Source: Verrucomicrobiota bacterium (GTDB taxonomy: Bacteria; Verrucomicrobiota; Verrucomicrobiia; Verrucomicrobiales; DEV007). From it: a DNA stretch of 64,000 nucleotides. Of the stretch, positions 18,709-26,762 are shown in pieces. Position numbers and translations under genes: made by a program. How positions within the stretch are numbered: the first letter of the stretch is position 1; every line of letters begins with the position of its first letter. Location: NCBI GenBank assembly GCA_018970725.1, contig JAGWVU010000016.1:35544-99543 (forward strand), written 5' to 3'. The notes under the pieces were generated by a model. It made no database searches. It had not been told where the DNA came from and saw only the letters and a program-made list of their open reading frames with translations.

Positions 18709-19179
18709 CTGGCTTAGGGATCGTCATAGGGTGAGGGGATGAAATATGTAAAAACAGCGCATTTCAAAATGCGTGTGTGTAATTGGGTAATCTTGCGTGT
18801 GGCGCGAAGCGATTCTGAATCGGTTTTGAAGCGGTTTGCGGCGAAAATTGAGAAGAGGTGCCTGTCAGGAAAGTGTTCACGCGATAGGTTGGAGGGAGGG
18901 CTGTAGGGGGGGGCGGTTTTTGGCAAGCGATTTCTTTAATCCTAAAAAAATAGAAGGGTTCCGACGGGCTTGGAGGGGTTGAGAATAAAAAAACAGGTTG
19001 TTGTTAGGATACTTTTGTTTTTATTCGAACCTCACACTTGCTTTCTGAGGGCGGTCCGAGGATCGCCCCGTCCGGAGAGATCGAGTCATGCCGGGGAGAG
19101 ATCCCGAAGGGCCAATGCGGTCCGGGGCATGGCGCGGTTTTGAAGGATGGGAGGCGGGTGTGGATTGACGAACCAAACC

Positions 19180-20661
19180 ATGAAGACAGATGAACATTTC
19201 GTTGCCCGGGCGGCAGCGCAGGGCGAAGCTTTGACAGGACGCGGGCGGGCACGAGTGACGAAGCCGGCGGGAGATGGATCGGCCACCCTTTGGGCCAGCA
19301 TTTGCAAAGGGTTGGGCAAGCGGGTGGGCAAGGATGTGGTGGAACGCTGGTTTTCCGAGGGCCGCATCCGGTCTCTCGATCAGGACAAGCTGCGCATCCG
19401 GTTTCCGACGAGCCTGCACGTGACGTGGGCGGAGACCTATTACCGGAAGGACTTGGAACTGGTGGTGGAAGAGCAGATCGCCTCGAAGCCGGAGATCTTG
19501 CTGGAGGCTGCGACGGAAGAGGAGGCGGCTCCCCAGATCGCGGAGGAAGAGAGAGCGGTGCCGGAAGCGGCTGCGGAAGAGGTGGAGCCGGTGAGTCTTC
19601 CGGTTTTGGGGGCGACACCGGCCTCCCGGATCACCGAGGCCCGGTTGAATCCGAAGCACACCTTTGAGAACTTTGTGGTTGGCGACAACATCGCCTACTG
19701 CCATGCGGCGGCCAAGGCGGTGGCGGAGCGGCCGGGCGGGCATTACAATCCGGTGCTGTTCTATGGAAACAGCGGCTTGGGGAAGACGCACCTGCTTTCC
19801 GCGATCGGGCTTTCGGTGCTGCAGCGGCATCCGAGGAAGCGGGTGCTGTTAGTCACGGGTGAGGAATTCACCAATGAGTTCATCGAGGCGGTGCAGCACG
19901 GGAAGTTGTCCCAATTCAGGGCGCGCTACCGGCGGGTGGACGTGCTGCTGATCGACGATGTGCAGTTTGTGGCGGGGAAGGACGCGACCCAGGAGGAGTT
20001 CTTCCACACCTTCAACGCGTTGGTGAATCATCGGAGTCAGATCGTGCTGGTGAGCGACCGGGCGCCGGCGGACATTCCGCGTTTGGAAAAGCGCCTGTTG
20101 TCGCGGTTCCAATGGGGAATCAGCGCGGAGTTGTTGGCTCCCTCGGTGGAGACGAGGATCGCCATCCTGCGGCAAAAGGCGCACGAGTGGCGGGTGGAGA
20201 TCGACATGGACGTGATCGAGTTTCTGGCGGACCGGATCCGGAAGAACGTGCGGATGTTGGAAGGCGCGCTGTTGCGGGTGTCGTCCTACGTGTCGCTGTA
20301 TCGGGGAGGGATCTCGCTGCAGCAGGTGGAAAGCCATTTGCAGGACATGCTTAGTCAGGAATCCCGGACCGGGATGGTGACGGTGGGAGCGATCCAGAAA
20401 GAGGTGGCCTCGTATTTCGACGTGCGTCTTGGGGATTTGAACGGGCGGAGCCGCACGCAACTGATCATCCAGCCGCGGCATATCGCGATGTATTTGAGCC
20501 GCGAGCTGACGAATGCGTCGCTGAAAGACATCGGGCACGCGTTCGGGGGGCGGGACCACGGCACGGTCATCCATGCCTGCCGGAGGGTTGACGAGGAGAT
20601 GGGAGGCAGCGGGGAGACGCGCCGGGTGGTTGAGTTCCTCCGGGATAAGATCACCGGCTAG
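19180..20661 (+). CDS. dnaA: Chromosomal replication initiator protein DnaA
   Basis: DnaA binds oriC, melts DNA and loads the replicative helicase. The 493-residue product shows four domains. An N-terminal domain runs to about 105 (LWASICKGLGKRVG), followed by an acidic Glu/Ala linker at about 108-145. The AAA+ domain has Walker A GNSGLGKTH at 196-204 and Walker B LLIDDVQF near 257-264. Domain IV ends with the DnaA signature around GGRDHGTVIHACRRVDE. I prefer the ATG at 19180; an in-frame ATG at 19147 would add 11 residues. Neither has a good Shine-Dalgarno sequence. dnaN follows. Confidence 0.97.
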   Translation: MKTDEHFVARAAAQGEALTGRGRARVTKPAGDGSATLWASICKGLGKRVGKDVVERWFSEGRIRSLDQDKLRIRFPTSLHVTWAETYYRKDLELVVEEQIASKPEILLEAATEEEAAPQIAEEERAVPEAAAEEVEPVSLPVLGATPASRITEARLNPKHTFENFVVGDNIAYCHAAAKAVAERPGGHYNPVLFYGNSGLGKTHLLSAIGLSVLQRHPRKRVLLVTGEEFTNEFIEAVQHGKLSQFRARYRRVDVLLIDDVQFVAGKDATQEEFFHTFNALVNHRSQIVLVSDRAPADIPRLEKRLLSRFQWGISAELLAPSVETRIAILRQKAHEWRVEIDMDVIEFLADRIRKNVRMLEGALLRVSSYVSLYRGGISLQQVESHLQDMLSQESRTGMVTVGAIQKEVASYFDVRLGDLNGRSRTQLIIQPRHIAMYLSRELTNASLKDIGHAFGGRDHGTVIHACRRVDEEMGGSGETRRVVEFLRDKITG

Positions 20662-20935
20662 ACCGCATTTCTGAAGCTGTCGTGGCCCGGCTTCCCGGGG
20701 GAGGAGGCGACTCCTTGAACGGGGGCGGGCACCCCACCGGGGATGGGTGTCGCAAGGCAGGAGAAGGGGATCAGCAAGATCCTAGGTGCAGCGGGAGGGC
20801 GGTGTTGGCGACACTGTCAGGTTCCTTCTCGTGCCGGATTTCATTAGACAGGTGGGGAAAGTCCGTTCTAGTGTGAGCGGAAGGGTTTCGGCTGGGGACC
20901 CTGCCAGGACACCAGAGTCCACGGAAGAGAAGCTA
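20662..20935. other. dnaA-dnaN intergenic region
   Basis: This 274-nt gap holds no gene. AGGAG-GCGA-CTCCT at 20702-20715 is a small GNRA-loop hairpin, and a CACCC/GGGTG inverted repeat lies near 20730-20750. There is no T-run and no consensus DnaA box, so neither a terminator nor an origin can be claimed. It probably contains the dnaN promoter. Confidence 0.4.
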
Positions 20936-22036
20936 ATGAAATTCAAGATCACCAAGGAGAAGTTCATCGAGGGGTTGCAACAGGTGCAGCATGTGGTCAG
21001 CACCCGGACGACTTTGCCGATTCTCTCGAACGTATTGATCCGGGCCAAAGGGGGGATGGTGGAGTTGACCACGACCGATTTGGATGTCGGGGTGCGCGGG
21101 GCGGTGAGTGCGGATGTGGACGAGGATGGCATCACGACGCTTCCGGCGCGCAAGTTGGCCTCGATTGTCAAGGAGTTGCCGACGAGTGAGATTTTGATCG
21201 AGGTCAACGGGAACAACATTGCCGCGATCAAGTCGGGGCCGAGCTTTTTCAAGATTCTCGGGTTGAGCCGGGACGAGTTTCCGGAGCTTCCGGATTTCTC
21301 CGGGGCGCAGGAGATCGTGCTCGATCAGAAGTTGGTGAAGGACGGCTTGAAGAAGACGTTTTACGCCATTTCCACGGATGAAACGCGGTATGTGCTGAAC
21401 GGGGTCAACTGGTCGTTCGCCGGGGGGAAATTGACCTTGGTGGCGACGGATGGCCGTCGGTTGGCGATGGTGGATCAGGACGTGGAAATTCCCGATCTGC
21501 CGACTCGTGACGTGATCGTGCCGACGAAGGCGATCAACGAGTTGCAGCGCCTTTTGACGGATGCCGGCCAGGTCCGGATTCGGATTGGCGAGAGCCAGAT
21601 TGCGTTCGAGTTGAACGGCTATCTTTTGACCAGCAAACTGATCGACGGAACGTTTCCGAACTTTCGTCAGGTGATTCCCGGGGCTCCGCGGCACCGGGTG
21701 ACGATGGATCGCTCGTTGCTGCTGGAGACGGTGAAGCGGGTTTCTTTGCTGACGAGTGACCGGACGAGTTCGATCAAGCTGGTGTTCACGGAAGACAACA
21801 TCGAGATCATGGCGAACGCCCCCGAGGTTGGAGAGGCGCGGGAGTCGTTGCCGGTGAGTTACAAGGGGGAGAAGATGTCGATCGCCTTCAACCCTGAATT
21901 CCTGATGGCGCCATTGCGGAATCTGGATAGTGACGAGGTCCATCTTGATCTGATTGACGAGGGCAGTCCCGGGGTCTTGCGGATCAACGAGCCGTTCCTT
22001 TACGTCATCATGCCGATGCGCGTGACCGGGCCCTGA
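20936..22036 (+). CDS. dnaN: DNA polymerase III beta subunit (sliding clamp)
   Basis: The beta clamp is the ring-shaped processivity factor of the replicative polymerase. The 366-residue length equals that of E. coli. The start MKFKITKEKFIEGLQQVQHVVSTR, the TTLPILSNV segment, the NGYLLTSKLIDGTFPNFRQVIP segment and the C-terminal INEPFLYVIMPMRV are family hallmarks. The ATG at 20936 is preceded by GAAGAG. In-frame codons further upstream do not resemble DnaN. It lies next to dnaA as in many genomes. Confidence 0.98.
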   Translation: MKFKITKEKFIEGLQQVQHVVSTRTTLPILSNVLIRAKGGMVELTTTDLDVGVRGAVSADVDEDGITTLPARKLASIVKELPTSEILIEVNGNNIAAIKSGPSFFKILGLSRDEFPELPDFSGAQEIVLDQKLVKDGLKKTFYAISTDETRYVLNGVNWSFAGGKLTLVATDGRRLAMVDQDVEIPDLPTRDVIVPTKAINELQRLLTDAGQVRIRIGESQIAFELNGYLLTSKLIDGTFPNFRQVIPGAPRHRVTMDRSLLLETVKRVSLLTSDRTSSIKLVFTEDNIEIMANAPEVGEARESLPVSYKGEKMSIAFNPEFLMAPLRNLDSDEVHLDLIDEGSPGVLRINEPFLYVIMPMRVTGP

Positions 22037-22171
22037 GATTTTTGTGGTTTGCGTCGTTCGTGCGCCGGGTTTTGGCGTCAATCGTGCTTGGAGCGGGGAA
22101 TCGGGTTTCTTCCGCGGATTGGCCTCGTCTTGGGTCGAATGCGGTGAGGCCGCTTCAAGACTAATGGTTTG

Positions 22172-23350
22172 ATGCAAGAGAATCGAGCGGCATCGCGGTT
22201 TTTGCCATCTGCGTTCGACGAGGAATCCCTTCGCGAGACCGTGGAATCGGCGCGGAGAGAACTGGGTGGGGATCCCTCGGTGATTTTCGCGCACGTCAGT
22301 TCGGACTGGCTGCCCTACTTGAAGGAGGCGGTGGAGATCATCCGGGTGTTCGGCCATGCGCGGCATGTGATCGGGAGCACGGCCGAGGGGTTTGTGGGGG
22401 TGGGGGTGGACAGTGAGCGGGTATCGGGTTGTTCCCTGTTGTTCCTGCGCTTGCCCGGGACGCGGATGGAGTTCCTGAAAGTGAAAACCGGGGAGGTGGA
22501 GAGTTTTGTGGGGGACGCCGGGAGTGGTGCCGGGGTTTGGCTGGCCCTCTGCAACCCCTATCTCGCGCACGGCGAGCGTTGGATGCAACGATGGAACCTG
22601 ATGGTGGGGGACGCGGCGACCTATGGTGGCTTGGCGAGCGGAATTAGCGGGGCGGAGGGGACGGCGGTTTTTCTGGATGCCGAGTGGGAGGAAATGGCCG
22701 CGGTGGCGGTCAGGTTCTCCGGGGGGATCCAGGTTCGCGGGGTGGTTAGCCAAGGGTGTCGGCCCATCGGATTGCCTTACACGGTGACGGGGGTGCGGCA
22801 GAATGTGGTGACCTCGATCGGTTCGCGGCAGGCCTTCAAGGTGCTGGAGGAGGCGTTTCAGGATTTGAACAGTGCGGAGAGGCAGTCCGCGCCGGGGAAC
22901 CTGTTCGCTGGCTTGGCGTTGAGTGAGTATCGTGAGGATTTCGGGCGGGGAGACTTTTTGGTCCGCAACATCCTTGGAGCCGATCCGGAGAGGGGAGTGG
23001 CTCTGGGGGCGTTCCCGCGGAGTGGTCAGACCTTGCAGTTCCAAGTAAGGGACAAGGAGACGGCGGACGCGGATTTGCGGCGTCTCTGTCTCGCGCTGGG
23101 GCGGACGCATGAACGGCCTTTCGCCGGGATGTTGTTCAGTTGTTTGGGACGAGGCTCACGCATGTTCGGGGTTCCGAATCATGATGCGCGGGTTATCGAG
23201 GAGGTGCTCGGTAAGATTCCGTTGGGGGGATTTTTGGGGAACGGCGAGATTGGGCCGGTTGGAGGGCGGAATTATCTGCACGGTTACACTGCCTCCACGG
23301 CGTTCTTTTACGCTGGTGAGGGGGCAGAAGAGAACCATCACCCCGCTTGA
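22172..23350 (+). CDS. FIST-domain sensory protein
   Basis: The 392-residue protein consists of FIST N (about 25-215) and FIST C (about 225-380) domains, found in proteins thought to sense small ligands such as amino acids. The C-terminal segments FGVPNHDARVIEEVLG, PLGGFLGNGEIGPVGG and LHGYTAST are characteristic. It has no membrane segment, kinase, GGDEF or methyl-accepting domain, and no signalling gene lies beside it, so its partner is unknown. ATG at 22172 immediately follows an in-frame TTG. It starts 136 nt after dnaN and is probably a separate unit. Confidence 0.9.
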   Translation: MQENRAASRFLPSAFDEESLRETVESARRELGGDPSVIFAHVSSDWLPYLKEAVEIIRVFGHARHVIGSTAEGFVGVGVDSERVSGCSLLFLRLPGTRMEFLKVKTGEVESFVGDAGSGAGVWLALCNPYLAHGERWMQRWNLMVGDAATYGGLASGISGAEGTAVFLDAEWEEMAAVAVRFSGGIQVRGVVSQGCRPIGLPYTVTGVRQNVVTSIGSRQAFKVLEEAFQDLNSAERQSAPGNLFAGLALSEYREDFGRGDFLVRNILGADPERGVALGAFPRSGQTLQFQVRDKETADADLRRLCLALGRTHERPFAGMLFSCLGRGSRMFGVPNHDARVIEEVLGKIPLGGFLGNGEIGPVGGRNYLHGYTASTAFFYAGEGAEENHHPA

Positions 23351-23422
23351 CGGTCCGCTTGTCTCAAGATTGACGGGCCGAAGAGGGTTGCCGTCCGGGG
23401 GGCGGGCCTGTAAGGTCAGGGC

Positions 23423-23887
23423 ATGAGCAGGAGTTGCTTTGCAGGGTTCTGTTGTTTGATTGGGTTGATGGCCCCGGTTCGGGCGGCGTCCATGGAAGAT
23501 CAATTCATGGAGCGGATGCGTGAGGCGGACTTGACCGGGACTTGGATTCCCTTGCAGGGCGGGGCGCTTGGTTCCGGCAAGCCGGATACGTATCGGGTGG
23601 TGCGGGCCACGCGGAAAGAGGGGGACCGGTGGGAGATCGTTTGGCGGGTGACGCAGCGGGGGCAGGCCCTGGAGTTACCGCTTCCCTGTGTCGTCACGTT
23701 TGCCGGGGATGTGGCGGTGCTGATTCTGGATGAATTCGGGATGGGAGAGGGGCGGCGCTATTCCGCGCGGGTGATGTTTCACGGGAAGATCTACACCGGG
23801 CATTGGTGGGGGGCGGGGGGAGAGAGCGGCTTGATCCAGGGAACGGTCGCCCCTGGGGCGGCGGACGGTTCCCGGGATGGTTCTTGA
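23423..23887 (+). CDS. Small secreted protein of unknown function
   Basis: I do not recognise this 154-residue protein. Residues 1-22 look like a signal peptide (MSRSCFAGFCCLIGLMAPVRAA with a cleavable AXA-like end). The mature part has a predicted beta-rich domain that begins with DLTGTWIPLQGGALGSGK and ends with the aromatic pair in TGHWWG; the pattern suggests a lipocalin-like or single-domain beta barrel, which is inference only. It lies between the FIST gene and a secreted peptidase gene, 118 nt before the latter. Confidence 0.7.
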   Translation: MSRSCFAGFCCLIGLMAPVRAASMEDQFMERMREADLTGTWIPLQGGALGSGKPDTYRVVRATRKEGDRWEIVWRVTQRGQALELPLPCVVTFAGDVAVLILDEFGMGEGRRYSARVMFHGKIYTGHWWGAGGESGLIQGTVAPGAADGSRDGS

Positions 23888-24005
23888 TCCGGCGTGGATC
23901 CCCGGTTGGTGTGGGCTTCATGGCCGTCCTCCCGCGGGCTGGCCAGAGCCAAAACTCCGCGCAAATCATTCGCCATCTCAGGATTGACGGTCCACTGGGT
24001 TGCTG

Positions 24006-26672
24006 ATGAACAAGGTGGATCGAGCGCCGTTTGCGGCCGGACTGGTCTTTTTGTGGGTGTGGGGAGGATTGCGTGAACTGGGCGCGGAAATGCACACCCA
24101 TGGAGGATGGCGCTTGTGTGCCTGCAAGCGGGCTTTCCACGAAGAGGTTCCCTTTGAACCGGATGCCCCGCATGCCGGGAACGGACGCAAGTATGCCCGG
24201 GACCGGGAGATCGATGTGCGGCACGTCCGGTTGGAGCTGGACCCGGATTTCACGCGGCGGGGGCTGGCCGGAGTGGCCACCTTGAACTTCACTCCGATTG
24301 CGAAGCCGTTGCGGCGGTTGCGGCTGGATGCGGTGGATTTGCGGGTTGGAAAGGTGGAGGCATCGGTTCCGGTGGAGGCTTGGGACGCGGACAAGACCGC
24401 GCTCACGGTGACCTTCGCGAAGCCCTTGGAACCGGACGTGGAGGCGTGGGTCACGGTGCGCTATGAGGCCGAGCCGCGGGACGGTTGGTATTTCCGGACA
24501 TCGGCCATGGGCTATCCGGAGGGAGACGACCATTTTTGGACCCAGGGGGAGCCGGAGAAACACCGGCACTGGTTTCCGGGTTACGACTATCCGAACGAGC
24601 GATTCACGAGCGAGGTGATTTGCCGCGTGCCCGCGGGAATGACCGTGGTTTCCAACGGTCGGTTGGTGGAGGAGAGGGCGGAGGGGAATCGGACACGGTT
24701 CCATTGGCATCAGGAGGCGGAGCACGTGAACTACCTGATCTCCGTGGTGGGCGGGTATTTCCGCCGTTTGGAGGGAAAACACGGGGACTTGGCCTTGGCC
24801 TTCCTGACCCCGCCATCGGAATTCGCGGTAGCGGAAAACTCGTTTCGGGACACGGCGGCGATCCTCGATTTTTTCGAAGGGGAGATCGGGATCGATTTCC
24901 CGTGGGCGAAATACTTCAGCGTGTGTGTGACCGACTTCATTGCGGGGGGGATGGAAAACACGAGTGTGACGACCCTGACGACGGGGACGCTGTTTTCCGC
25001 GGAATCCGGGAATCTGCGAACCTCGCACCGACTGGACGCGCACGAGGCGGCGCACCAATGGTTCGGGGATTTGGTGACCTGCAAGGATTGGTCGCACCTG
25101 TGGTTGAACGAGGGGTTCGCGACCTACTACACCCACCTTTACGACGGGAAGAAATCCGGCGAAGACGAGATGCGCTACCAGCTCTTCCGGGATGCCGAAG
25201 AAATTCTGAAGGGGACGGACGAGAAGCCGATCGTGTGGCGCGGTTATGCGGATCCGATGGAGCAGTTTGATTACCGGGCCTATCCGAAAGGGGCTTGGGT
25301 GTTGCACATGATCCGGAGCCAAATCGGGCCCGATCTCTTCCGGAAGACGATCCGGACCTATCTGGAGAAGCACCGCAGCGGAGCGGTGGTGACCCAGGAT
25401 TTGGCGGATGTGCTCGAGACGGTGACAGGCCGTTCTTGGGATGAGTTTTTCGATCAATGGGTCTTCCACGGAGGTCAGCCAGCACTGCGGGTTGCCTATG
25501 CGTGGGACCAGACGAAAAAGCAGGCGAAGCTCACGATTGAGCAGACTCATAAGGTGAGCGAGGCGGTGCTCTTGTTCGACTTTCCCCTTCCGGTGCGTTT
25601 CGTCGACCAGAGTGGCGTGGCTCATGAGTTCACGCCCCGGGTCCATGAGGTGCGGGAGGATTTCTTTTTCGATCTGCCATCCCAGCCGGTGATGGTGCGG
25701 ATCGATCCGGAACTGGCGGTGCTGGCGCGGATCGCGTTCACTCCGGCCGATGGGTTGCTTTTCGCCCAAGGTGAGGATGCGTCGGACGCGATCGGACGTC
25801 TCCTCGCCGTGCAAGCGGTGGCGGGGCGCACGGATTCGCGCAGCCTGGCGTTCTTGCAGAAGCGTGCCTCGGAAGATCCATTTTACGGGGTGCGGATCGA
25901 GGCGATCGAGGCGCTGGGCAAGGTGCCATCTCCGGAGCGGATGCGGGCATTGATGGAAAGCCTCGTCCAGCCGGACGACCGGGTGCGGCAAGCGGCGGTG
26001 CGCGGGTTGGGGCGTTTTTACGATGAGGCGGCGGCCGCCAGGCTCAAGGAGATCGTGGCGGCGGAACGGAACCCCGAAATCGTCGCGGACGCCCTGAAAG
26101 CGCTCGGTAAGTTTCCCGGGAAGGAGATCGACGTCTTGTTGCGGGCGGGTTTGCAGCGGAGTTGTCACCGGGAACGGATCGCGGTCGCGGCCGTGGAAGC
26201 GATGCGGCAACGGGGGGACGCGGGGAGCGCCGTGCCCCTCCTGTCTCATTTGCGGGCGAAGGCCGGGGCCTTTTCCTCCGCAGATCTGGGGCGGGCTTGG
26301 GACAGCCTGGCCTATTTGGCGAGGGAGGCTGACGAAGAGGTCCGGGAAGAAGTGCGGCTTCATTTGGCGGATCAGGTGGATCATCCAAAGGAAAGTTTGA
26401 GGCATCACGCGATCGCGGCTTTGGGGCGTTTGGAGGACCGGCGGTCCGAGGGGTTGCTCCGGGGGGTGGCCGAGGCCGGGGAAGCCGGTCGACCGGAGAC
26501 AAAGGCGGCGGAGGAAGCCTTGAAGAAAATCCATGCGGGCCGGAGGCAGGCGGAAGAGGTGGAGGCCTTGCGCAAGGAACTCCTCGACTTGCAGCGCGAG
26601 CTGCGCGGGATGAAGGAGGGGATGGAGGAACTCCGCAAAAAGGTCAGCCCCGAAACGGCCGGGGCGAAGTGA
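24006..26672 (+). CDS. Secreted M1-family zinc aminopeptidase with HEAT-repeat tail
   Basis: This 888-residue protein should cleave N-terminal residues from peptides outside the cytoplasm. Residues 1-25 resemble a signal peptide. Next comes the M1 beta domain, then the substrate motif GGMEN (about 314-318) and the zinc site HEAAH (346-350) with Glu369 (WLNEGF), the exact HEXXH-X18-E spacing. Residues about 580-830 form HEAT-like helical repeats (short stretches such as DDRVRQAAVRGLGRF), and residues about 840-885 are predicted coiled coil. The start is ATG at 24006, just after an in-frame TTG and CTG. It is followed by the secretion cluster, though a functional link is not shown. Confidence 0.93.
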   Translation: MNKVDRAPFAAGLVFLWVWGGLRELGAEMHTHGGWRLCACKRAFHEEVPFEPDAPHAGNGRKYARDREIDVRHVRLELDPDFTRRGLAGVATLNFTPIAKPLRRLRLDAVDLRVGKVEASVPVEAWDADKTALTVTFAKPLEPDVEAWVTVRYEAEPRDGWYFRTSAMGYPEGDDHFWTQGEPEKHRHWFPGYDYPNERFTSEVICRVPAGMTVVSNGRLVEERAEGNRTRFHWHQEAEHVNYLISVVGGYFRRLEGKHGDLALAFLTPPSEFAVAENSFRDTAAILDFFEGEIGIDFPWAKYFSVCVTDFIAGGMENTSVTTLTTGTLFSAESGNLRTSHRLDAHEAAHQWFGDLVTCKDWSHLWLNEGFATYYTHLYDGKKSGEDEMRYQLFRDAEEILKGTDEKPIVWRGYADPMEQFDYRAYPKGAWVLHMIRSQIGPDLFRKTIRTYLEKHRSGAVVTQDLADVLETVTGRSWDEFFDQWVFHGGQPALRVAYAWDQTKKQAKLTIEQTHKVSEAVLLFDFPLPVRFVDQSGVAHEFTPRVHEVREDFFFDLPSQPVMVRIDPELAVLARIAFTPADGLLFAQGEDASDAIGRLLAVQAVAGRTDSRSLAFLQKRASEDPFYGVRIEAIEALGKVPSPERMRALMESLVQPDDRVRQAAVRGLGRFYDEAAAARLKEIVAAERNPEIVADALKALGKFPGKEIDVLLRAGLQRSCHRERIAVAAVEAMRQRGDAGSAVPLLSHLRAKAGAFSSADLGRAWDSLAYLAREADEEVREEVRLHLADQVDHPKESLRHHAIAALGRLEDRRSEGLLRGVAEAGEAGRPETKAAEEALKKIHAGRRQAEEVEALRKELLDLQRELRGMKEGMEELRKKVSPETAGAK

Positions 26673-26703
26673 AAGAATGGCGGGCGAGGGGGGGCTCTGT
26701 TCT

Positions 26704-26709
26704 TATAAT
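26704..26709 (+). promoter_or_regulatory. Candidate -10 element upstream of the gsp cluster
   Basis: A perfect TATAAT lies 59 nt before the gspE ATG in an AT-rich 60-nt stretch, in an otherwise GC-rich setting. No good -35 hexamer is seen at the usual 17-nt distance, so the assignment is tentative. The palindrome ACCATATGGT (26742-26751) lies between it and the start codon. Confidence 0.35.
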
Positions 26710-26741
26710 TATCAAAAAATAGATGCAAAAAAACGAATCGG

Positions 26742-26751
26742 ACCATATGGT
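26742..26751. repeat. Perfect palindrome upstream of gspE
   Basis: ACCATATGGT is a 10-bp perfect palindrome 11 nt before the gspE ATG, next to T-rich and A-rich runs. It could be a regulator site or part of a small hairpin before the start; no known operator matches. Confidence 0.25.
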
Positions 26752-26762
26752 TTTTCATCTTG

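Larger units (their letters stand above)
17913..19179. other. Gene-poor region upstream of dnaA
   Basis: No convincing gene was found in this 1.27-kb stretch. The only readable minus-strand frame of any length is about 18236-18480, and it matches nothing I recognise, so it may be a gene relic. The left part (to about 18600) is GC-rich and carries four consecutive hairpins. The right part (18600-19040) is much richer in A/T than the rest of the window, with one almost pure A/T tract and an A-rich stretch at 18984-18993. Its position before dnaA makes it a candidate origin region. Confidence 0.6.
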
